Part shown: positions 57,761 through 64,000 of the stretch, piece by piece | Layout: each line of letters begins with the position of its first letter | Numbering within the stretch: position 1 is the stretch's first letter | Assembly: GCF_014696715.1 (NCBI RefSeq) | Contig: NZ_JACJQO010000005.1 | Location: 1,054,001 to 1,118,000, forward strand | DNA: 64,000 nucleotides | Direction of reading: 5' to 3' | DNA from: Pseudanabaena sp. FACHB-2040 | GTDB lineage: Bacteria > Cyanobacteriota > Cyanobacteriia > Phormidesmidales > Phormidesmidaceae | Made by a program: the position numbers and the translations under genes | The notes under the pieces: generated by a model | Told to the model about the DNA's origin: nothing | What the model saw: the letters and a program-made list of their open reading frames with translations, nothing else | Databases searched by the model: none

Positions 57761-58831
57761 TTAAAGATCTCTGGAGACCCCTGCTGCGATGGGTTCCCGT
57801 TCGCGGCTAGGGGTCTGCCAACGGTTCATCACGTCTTTGACCAGTACTTCCCGCAGCCAAACCTGCACTACCAAGAGCAGCGGGATAGCCATAAACAGCC
57901 CCAAAAAGCCAAAGAACACGGAGAAGACAACGACAGAGAGCAGGGTAAATAGGGGCAGTATAGAGACCTCATGCTTCATCACAAACGGTACCAGCACAAA
58001 GCTCTCAAACTGCTGGATCAACACATATAGAATGACCACAGCCACTGCTTTCCAAGGATCCACTAGCAGCGCCAGCAGCAGCGGCGGAATGACAGAAAGC
58101 GTCGGGCCAATATTGGGAATGAACTCCAAAAGGCCTGCTAGCAACGCATTCACTAGAGGCAGCGGCACTCCCAAAATCAGTAAGCCTAAATAGCTGACCG
58201 CAGCCACGACGGTCATCGCAACAAAGGTAGCGCGAATCCACCCCACGAGCGAAAGCTCGCATTCGTCCAGTATCTGGTTGATGCGGGGGCGATAAAAGGC
58301 AGGAAAAGCCATGATAAAAATGCGCCGATACTGAATCGGGTTGATCAGCAGCATGATGGCAGCTGCCAAAAAGAGCAGGAAGTTGAGCACAATTCCCACC
58401 GAGTTGGTAACAAACGAAAAGAGGTTACCAACAGCCAGCGTTGCCCAAGTCTGCAGTTCCCGAATCAGATTGTCGATGCCCTCATTATTTGGCAGCAAAT
58501 TTCCAGGAATTCTAGCCTGGATACTGCTATAAGTAATTTCCAAACGATCTACAACTTCTGGCAAGACCTGCAGCAAGAGCTGAAACTGCCCGGCTAAGCG
58601 CGGTAGGATAATCGCGAAAAGACTAAATAGCGCTAGCAGCAGCAGCAACAGGGTAATTGCGATCGCAGGTCCCCGCTTAACATGCATTCGCCGCAGATAG
58701 CGCACTACTCGGTTAAGAATAGTGGACAACACAGCGGCAGCGAACAATAGCAAAAGCACATTCCGGATTTGCCACAGAATGTAGATCGCAATCCCGAGGG
58801 CGAGTAAACTAACCCATTGCCCTAGCCGCAC
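57761..58831 (-). CDS. AI-2E family transporter
   Basis: A 356-residue integral membrane protein with seven to eight hydrophobic spans, including LLALGIAIYILWQIRNVLLL at the N-terminus and EFIPNIGPTLSVIPPLLLAL in the second half. The segment FIPNIGPTLSVIPP is the family signature. Members export or import small molecules; autoinducer-2 is one proposal, and some act as Na+/H+ antiporters. No quorum-sensing genes are nearby. Confidence 0.9.
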   Translation of the reverse strand: MRLGQWVSLLALGIAIYILWQIRNVLLLLFAAAVLSTILNRVVRYLRRMHVKRGPAIAITLLLLLLALFSLFAIILPRLAGQFQLLLQVLPEVVDRLEITYSSIQARIPGNLLPNNEGIDNLIRELQTWATLAVGNLFSFVTNSVGIVLNFLLFLAAAIMLLINPIQYRRIFIMAFPAFYRPRINQILDECELSLVGWIRATFVAMTVVAAVSYLGLLILGVPLPLVNALLAGLLEFIPNIGPTLSVIPPLLLALLVDPWKAVAVVILYVLIQQFESFVLVPFVMKHEVSILPLFTLLSVVVFSVFFGFLGLFMAIPLLLVVQVWLREVLVKDVMNRWQTPSREREPIAAGVSRDL

Positions 58832-58960
58832 AAGCCTGCCTCCTTAAGCCACCTATAAAACCATGACCCTGTCCGCAGGCAGGGATTGCCTTGACAGTAA
58901 AACAGACTACATTCATGAACATCTATTGCTAGGAAGAAGAATTCTCTGTGAAGCAAAGAA

Positions 58961-59428
58961 TTAGCCTTTACTCTTAGACAATTCCTTTCTCATATGCAGG
59001 TATTGCTTGCCCTTTTCGGTAATCTCAACCGTTTCTTTGAGATCTCCATCTGCAGGTAAGGTCTCAATTGGTTCAATCGACTCAATCAAGCTTAGGTTAC
59101 AAAGCCGCTTCAACTCATCCAAAAGATGATCGTTTTTCTTATAAAAGAAAGGATCAGGGCCATTTAATTTGCTCAAATGGTCAAATTCGTAATCGGTCAC
59201 AAAACTGTTGATGATGAATTCAACATTCTCAGATTGAGGAGTCAAATCCTCTTGAATTTCGACTGGGCCGATTTTGGCCTTATTAATATTGGTCTCAGAG
59301 AAGTTTTCTAAAAGCTTGAGTAAGGGCTGGCGAAAAATCAAAACAGCCACAAAAATGACAAAAGGCCAAGAAAATATAATTGGACCTACTACCGAAATCC
59401 AATCAAGAAGCGTTGCTGAGTTTTCCAT
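58961..59428 (-). CDS. Membrane-anchored protein, winged-helix-like tail
   Basis: A 155-residue protein with one N-terminal transmembrane segment (GPIIFSWPFVIFVAVLIF, about 15-32), then a linker and a C-terminal part whose pattern, LLDELKRLCNLSLIESIEPI and ETVEITEKGKQYLHMR, resembles the winged-helix motif of DNA-binding or protein-binding domains. The function is not recognised. AT-richer than neighbours. It may be an accessory gene. Confidence 0.65.
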   Translation of the reverse strand: MENSATLLDWISVVGPIIFSWPFVIFVAVLIFRQPLLKLLENFSETNINKAKIGPVEIQEDLTPQSENVEFIINSFVTDYEFDHLSKLNGPDPFFYKKNDHLLDELKRLCNLSLIESIEPIETLPADGDLKETVEITEKGKQYLHMRKELSKSKG

Positions 59429-59543
59429 TTCAATAGACCTGCCGCAAAAATGCCTTTAAGCATCCTGCAGATAAAGATATAATTTTCTTCGTTAACTGGC
59501 GTCTATCCTAGGGATAGATACTGTCGCGTCGTGCTGCTTAGAT

Positions 59544-61280
59544 CTACTTGACTGGCAAAAAAAATTGGTTAAACTCAAGTGCTGAAACAGGTCTGCCAAA
59601 CAAGTATCCCTGCCCCATCTGACAGCCGTGAGACAGCAGAAAATTAAGCTCCTGCTCTGTTTCAATTCCTTCGGCAATCAAATCTAGATTCAACTCCTTA
59701 GCAAGCTGAATAATGATGCGAGTAATGGGAATATTGCCAGGGTTTTGATGAATGTTGCGAATGAAAGACTGATCGATCTTCAAAACATCAAAGGGAAACT
59801 GCTTAAGGCAGCTGAGGGAAGAGTACCCCGTCCCAAAATCATCTATAGCAACCTCTATGCCCAAAGCTTTGAGATCTTCAAGGGTAGACAGGGCTTTTTG
59901 AGTGTCTTCTAAAATTGAGCTCTCGGTCACCTCCAGCACCAACCCTTGGGGAGCTAGCCCCGTCCTCTGGAGAACGCTTTCAACCTGGCCCGTCAAATCC
60001 GGCTGGTGAAACTGCCTAGCAGATAGGTTGACGCTGATGGTGAGAGATTTAGCCAACGCTTGCTGCCAGTAGCAAGCCTGTCGGCAGGCAGTTTCTAAAA
60101 CCCATTCTCCAATCGGAATGATCAGCCCGGTTTCTTCTGCAATTGAAATCAGCTCAATGGGCGAGATATATCCTCGCTCAGGCAAGTACCAGCGAATCAG
60201 GGCTTCTGCCGCTATCAGGCGCTGACTAGCCAACTCCACTTGGGGCTGATAAAAAACCTGCAGTTCATCGTTCTCTAAAGCGTGGTGCAACTTCGATTCC
60301 AGCGTCAATCGCTCCAGCGCCCGAACATGATGCTGCGGGGTATAGAAATAAAACCCCACATCCAGAGGCTTGTCGCCTTTGTACTTGTTTCCTTTGTAAA
60401 TGGCTCCCTCAGCGCAGCCCAACAGCCGATCGAGCACCTCTCCATTTTCTGGGTATAGAGAAATGCCGATAGTCGGCTTAACAAAGATTTCTTGGCCGGC
60501 TACTAGAAAGGGTTTTCGCAACTCTTGCAGCAGAGACCCTGCCAGCTCAGCGATCTGAGCCTGTCCCATGGCAGGACGGCTCAGCATCGCAAACTGACGA
60601 CCGCCGAGATAGGCAATTACCTCTAGGGAAGGCAAAGCGGCGGAAAAGGCCATTAGTCTTTGAGCAAAGGACTCTAGCAGCAGCTTGCGCATCCGGTGAC
60701 CGAGAGTCGCGCTGATGTGCTCTAGCTGGTCTAGCTCCACCACCAAAACCGCCAGCGACACAGTTTGCTGTTGGGCGTAGATTTTGGCAAGGTCAAAGTG
60801 CTTCTCTAGAAGCTGATAGTTGGGCAGCCCAGTATCCCGGTCGTAGTGCTGCAGAAACTGAGCGGCTTCCTTGGCCTGTTCTAGCTGTTGGTTGAACCGA
60901 TCAACCAGGCCCAGGTGTTTGTTGAGGCGCACAGACACTGCTTCTAACAGGTCTTCGGGCGAAAATGGCTTTCTCAGGTAGTCGTCAGCCCCTAGCTGCA
61001 TCCCTTGGCGCAGCGCGTCTTGCTCAGAGCGGGCCGTTAGGAAAATAAAAGGCGTATTGGCGGTTTCAGGATGCTGCCGAAGTTCTGTTATCACCCCATA
61101 GCCGTCTAGGCGAGGCATCATCACATCGCAGATGATTAAGTCGGGGGCCTGCTGTTTGGCCAACTCCACACCGCTCATGCCATCTGCTGCTGCCAGAGTG
61201 GTGTAGTCAGCCAGCTCTAAAATTTCGCAGATGTTTGCCTGAACCTGAGGTTCATCCTCAATCACCAAAATTGTGCTCAT
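59544..61280 (-). CDS. REC-GGDEF-EAL cyclic di-GMP regulator
   Basis: A 578-residue cytosolic protein. Residues 1-120 form a receiver domain with phospho-acceptor Asp52 in LIICDVMMPRLDG and the Lys in YLRKPFSPED. The central domain corresponds to GGDEF, but the signature is GGRQF in AYLGGRQFAML, so it is probably not a cyclase. The EAL domain keeps E-A-L (AEALIRWYLPERG) and DDFGTGYSSL, so phosphodiesterase activity is likely. It should lower cyclic di-GMP in response to phosphorylation, affecting motility or biofilm. The cognate kinase is unknown. Confidence 0.9.
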   Translation of the reverse strand: MSTILVIEDEPQVQANICEILELADYTTLAAADGMSGVELAKQQAPDLIICDVMMPRLDGYGVITELRQHPETANTPFIFLTARSEQDALRQGMQLGADDYLRKPFSPEDLLEAVSVRLNKHLGLVDRFNQQLEQAKEAAQFLQHYDRDTGLPNYQLLEKHFDLAKIYAQQQTVSLAVLVVELDQLEHISATLGHRMRKLLLESFAQRLMAFSAALPSLEVIAYLGGRQFAMLSRPAMGQAQIAELAGSLLQELRKPFLVAGQEIFVKPTIGISLYPENGEVLDRLLGCAEGAIYKGNKYKGDKPLDVGFYFYTPQHHVRALERLTLESKLHHALENDELQVFYQPQVELASQRLIAAEALIRWYLPERGYISPIELISIAEETGLIIPIGEWVLETACRQACYWQQALAKSLTISVNLSARQFHQPDLTGQVESVLQRTGLAPQGLVLEVTESSILEDTQKALSTLEDLKALGIEVAIDDFGTGYSSLSCLKQFPFDVLKIDQSFIRNIHQNPGNIPITRIIIQLAKELNLDLIAEGIETEQELNFLLSHGCQMGQGYLFGRPVSALEFNQFFLPVK

Positions 61281-61418
61281 AGTTTTGGGGGAAGGCGTAG
61301 CAGTGGAGCAGGTTCCCGCTTCGCTGGTAGAGCCAGGAGTGTTAGAGCCATGAGTAAGGCTGTCCTGCGGGAATACTCGGGCGTTAATGTTAAGATTACC
61401 CAGCTTAACCGGCCAACT

Positions 61419-62864
61419 TTACACCAGAGTTGGGGTCGCCCACTGCACACCGCTGTTTTGGGGAACCTCAGCGAGGAACTGATCGAGCTGCTGTAGGGTG
61501 AGCGGAGTAGGCATAGGGAAGCGGTCAGGAAGCTTTTTGAGCTCAGTATAGTGGCGAACGAAAGAAGCGCCATCTCGGGGATATTTCCGCTCATCTACGC
61601 CGAGAAAATGGCCCTGACGGGTAGCCTGCTTCAGCACTGTTCGCCACTCCTCAATAGAGGCACCTCCCAAGGCCTCTAAGCCATTGGAAAACAGCGTTAG
61701 ATAGATATCGTCGTAAGGGGGGCTGCTGTCTAGATAGCGGTTGAGCAGTTCTAGAGAGGTGCGATCGTTAAATACTTTCCAGTACGGCACTAGCCCCAGC
61801 CGCAGTGCCCACCAGGGCTGCAAGTAGACAAAAGACTCGACGAATAAGCGATTGCTGGGCAGACCCCGCTGTTGATACCACCAGCGATAGAGATCAGCCA
61901 CTAAGGGGCTCAGATCCTGGGGGTCGTTAAAGCAAATTCGGCGCACCCGAAATCCGTTCTCTCGGGCAAAGGCTTCCACGTCTTCGCGCAGCTCTGCGTC
62001 AAAACCCCACTCTGACTCGGGTATCCAACCGCTAGCGAGGGGCGGCTGCCAGCGGCGGTGCTTTGACCCGCGCTGGTGGAGAAACTCGGCTAGCTCAGGG
62101 GTGGGCTGGAAATAGTCGATGGGGGTAAGCTTTCCCTTGCCGCCGAACTGAAAGGAGTGGCGCTCATCGGCCTGAGTTGCCAGCCACTGATACTCACACT
62201 CCAGCAAAAACAGAGTCGCTCCAGGTTCTAACGTGTCTTTGAGAAACTGCTTATACTGCTCTCCTAAGCGGGTGCGCTTGAGCCGGAAATAAGTGACATG
62301 CCCCACCTTCAACCGATCCTGGTTGGGATCGTGCATTTGATAAACCTTAAGGTCGGGGTTGTTTTTTAGCAGGCGTTGGGCAGGGTCTGTAGCCCAGGCT
62401 AGCTCTTGTTCAGGGTCGTCTTTATCCACGGAGTGGCGCAGACAGGTAAGCAGGGTTTGGGGCAACCAGGGCATACCCAAGGCTGCACAGAGATGGACGG
62501 CTGCGCCATTGGACGAACCGATCATGGCCCCAGGGTAGTGACGCTTGGGGTATAGGTTAACGACCCAGCGCGATACCGTTTCTGCCCGCACACTATCGGC
62601 TACCCAGGGACCAGAGGCATCTAACCAGCCGGAGAAAGTAGAAACTGTTTCAACCCACTTGTTGGGGAGGCGGTTGCCAACCTCAGCCAGAGTCGCCATT
62701 AGTTCAGGCGCTACTCCTCCTGATCGCAGTTCTTTGCCATGCAGATACTGAGCAATGCCCTTAAGCGCTACCGTGGCTGAATCAAGCCCAATGACGTAAC
62801 CGGGCTTACGTCCTTTTGAAACGAGGTAGTCAGTTAAGCGGGCGTAAAGGGACGAAACAGGCAT
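61419..62864 (-). CDS. Large protein with a GxSxG motif, family not recognised
   Basis: A 481-residue protein from the ATG at 62864; an upstream TTG at 62900 is possible. I cannot name a domain. PGAMIGSSNGAAVHLCAALG contains GSSNG, which fits the nucleophile elbow of an alpha/beta-hydrolase near residues 116-120, and other segments (YHWQRG-like Arg/Trp-rich patches and KERLKVGHVTYF-type beta strands) support a large enzyme fold. It may be an esterase or acyltransferase, which is inference. It is divergent from the GH31 gene. Confidence 0.75.
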   Translation of the reverse strand: MPVSSLYARLTDYLVSKGRKPGYVIGLDSATVALKGIAQYLHGKELRSGGVAPELMATLAEVGNRLPNKWVETVSTFSGWLDASGPWVADSVRAETVSRWVVNLYPKRHYPGAMIGSSNGAAVHLCAALGMPWLPQTLLTCLRHSVDKDDPEQELAWATDPAQRLLKNNPDLKVYQMHDPNQDRLKVGHVTYFRLKRTRLGEQYKQFLKDTLEPGATLFLLECEYQWLATQADERHSFQFGGKGKLTPIDYFQPTPELAEFLHQRGSKHRRWQPPLASGWIPESEWGFDAELREDVEAFARENGFRVRRICFNDPQDLSPLVADLYRWWYQQRGLPSNRLFVESFVYLQPWWALRLGLVPYWKVFNDRTSLELLNRYLDSSPPYDDIYLTLFSNGLEALGGASIEEWRTVLKQATRQGHFLGVDERKYPRDGASFVRHYTELKKLPDRFPMPTPLTLQQLDQFLAEVPQNSGVQWATPTLV

Positions 62865-63061
62865 GAGGCTGAGCTGGTTTTCTTCCCCTAAGTTACGCAA
62901 CCTCAGTCTTAAGGAAATCGGGCCAGAGGCAGAGAACAGAGGTTAGCCTTTCAGTAGAAGCCTTTTGGCTGACTAAAACTTACTTTAGGGGGGATGTTTT
63001 GCTGCTGCGGCTGACATCGAATAGAGCGTTTGCTCTGCCTTGAAGTGTTTTGGGATGGCCT

Positions 63062-64000
63062 ATGGGGTTTCTGCACAAGGTGATGTTGCGGGTTCAGGCG
63101 CTGCTGCGATCGCTATTTTTTCTCCAGTTTCTTCCAGCCTCTTTTCTCTATGCTTTTAAGCGCGATCGCAACGAGCGCCGCTTTGCCAGCTCTGCCGCCC
63201 CCGCCGATCCGACCGCCCCTGGAAAACTGCAAAAGGCGGCAGCTACGGAGCGGGGCGCTCACTTCGTCTTTGAGCAGGCCACCCTTGATCTAGAATTTCT
63301 CGCCGCAGACTTGGTGTGCCTTACCTGGCAGCCAGGACTTTTGCCAGTGCCCTATGCCATTGCCCGTCAGGACTGGGAACAGGTCCAGACTACACTCAAG
63401 CCCTCTGAAGCAGGCTGGATGCTGACCAGTGAGGCGCTAGCGGTGACGGTGGAGCCAGCGGGGGCAGTAAAGCTGTGCGATCGCAACAACAATCTCTTGC
63501 GCCAGGACGATCCCCCAGAGTGGCGCGGAGAGACTTGGACCCATCGCACGCCGCTGCCGCAGGAGGCTCATATCTACGGCCTGGGCGAACGGATAGCCGG
63601 GCTCAATCTGCGGGCCGCCCGCAATGCTCAGGGCCAGCCCAAGACCTTCAGCCTGTGGAACACCGACCCTGCCAATATCAGCGAGCCAGGGCAAGACCCG
63701 CTCTACATCACGATGCCGGTGTATCTCGGGCTGCATCACCAGGGCAGCTACCTAACGTTTTACGAAAATTCTTTTAGGGGGGAGATGCAGTTTGGGGAGG
63801 GGGATGCGATCGCAAACTTCTCTGGTGGAGCCTTGCGCTACTATCTGGCAGCAGGCGATCCGCCCCAGCTACTAGAGCGCTTTAGTGAGCTGACTGGGCG
63901 AGCCCCTTTGCCGCCCCGTTGGGCTTTGGGCTACCACCAGTCGCGCTGGGGCTACCGCACCGAGGCCACAGTGCGGGCCGAGGTGGCGCTGTTTCAGCGC
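63062..64000 (+). CDS. Glycoside hydrolase family 31, N-terminal part (3' partial)
   Basis: The start at ATG 63062 opens a frame that runs to the right edge of the window, 313 codons without a stop. It reads as the N-terminal half of an alpha-glucosidase-type GH31 enzyme: a beta-sandwich with HIYGLGERIAGLNLRAARN, YITMPVYLGLHHQGSYLTFY and GALRYYLAAGDPPQLLERFS, then the start of the barrel PPRWALGYHQSRWGYRTEA. The catalytic aspartates lie beyond the window. A hydrophobic LRSLFFLQFLPASFLYAF start may be a signal-like or membrane segment. The substrate is likely an alpha-glucan. Confidence 0.88.
   Translation, partial: MGFLHKVMLRVQALLRSLFFLQFLPASFLYAFKRDRNERRFASSAAPADPTAPGKLQKAAATERGAHFVFEQATLDLEFLAADLVCLTWQPGLLPVPYAIARQDWEQVQTTLKPSEAGWMLTSEALAVTVEPAGAVKLCDRNNNLLRQDDPPEWRGETWTHRTPLPQEAHIYGLGERIAGLNLRAARNAQGQPKTFSLWNTDPANISEPGQDPLYITMPVYLGLHHQGSYLTFYENSFRGEMQFGEGDAIANFSGGALRYYLAAGDPPQLLERFSELTGRAPLPPRWALGYHQSRWGYRTEATVRAEVALFQR

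Overview
The window is cyanobacterial chromosome. The HIP1 octamer GCGATCGC recurs throughout, and several genes belong to cyanobacterial families: Ycf46, a Psb35-like photosystem II protein, DUF3177, mycosporine (sunscreen) synthesis, and a cell-surface protein ending in the PTPA-CTERM sorting signal. That signal suggests, weakly, a Leptolyngbya-like filamentous lineage. I found no rRNA, tRNA, CRISPR array, transposase gene or prophage.

Layout. 0-4.3 kb: AT-richer surface-polysaccharide glycosyltransferases (GT61, GT2, GT4). 4.4-10 kb, minus strand: AcnA-type aconitase, an RNA m5C methyltransferase and a HerA-like ATPase. 10.2-18.8 kb: a GAF histidine kinase, an SRPBCC protein, a methyltransferase, a pRiA4b ORF-3 protein, a cytosolic alpha-amylase, LtrA, and a divergent pirin/LysR pair. 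19-24.7 kb: the PTPA-CTERM protein, an LCP cell-wall ligase, a sugar-binding lipoprotein and DUF3616. 24.8-28.6 kb: a decaying accessory islet with an aldo/keto reductase broken by an amber codon, an attC-like site, a 19-codon SDR stub, an intact SDR, a frameshifted HxlR regulator, three tandem 40-bp palindromes, a possible small RNA, and a small gene whose ribosome binding site lies inside a hairpin. 30-39 kb: TldD/TldE, an alpha/beta hydrolase, Ycf46, DUF3177, a CrtISO-like oxidoreductase and a Nudix hydrolase. 39-43 kb: mysC-mysB-mysA, beside an 80-bp tandem hairpin array. 43.9-46 kb: a HAD phosphatase and small proteins. 46.4-52.6 kb: gltB-gltD (glutamate synthase). 52.6-64 kb: a NACHT-membrane ATPase, an SDR and zinc alcohol dehydrogenase pair, an AI-2E family permease, an REC-GGDEF-EAL regulator, an unrecognised GxSxG protein, and the start of a GH31 glucosidase.

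How the genes work together. mysA-B-C should convert sedoheptulose 7-phosphate to 4-deoxygadusol and then mycosporine-glycine. The genes for the final step to a di-substituted MAA (mysD or mysE) are not here. gltB-gltD assimilate ammonium with glutamine synthetase. TldD and TldE form one metalloprotease. The islet at 24.8-28.6 kb is the most unusual part: several disabled genes, recombination-site-like and palindromic DNA, and AT-rich composition sit together between intact housekeeping genes.
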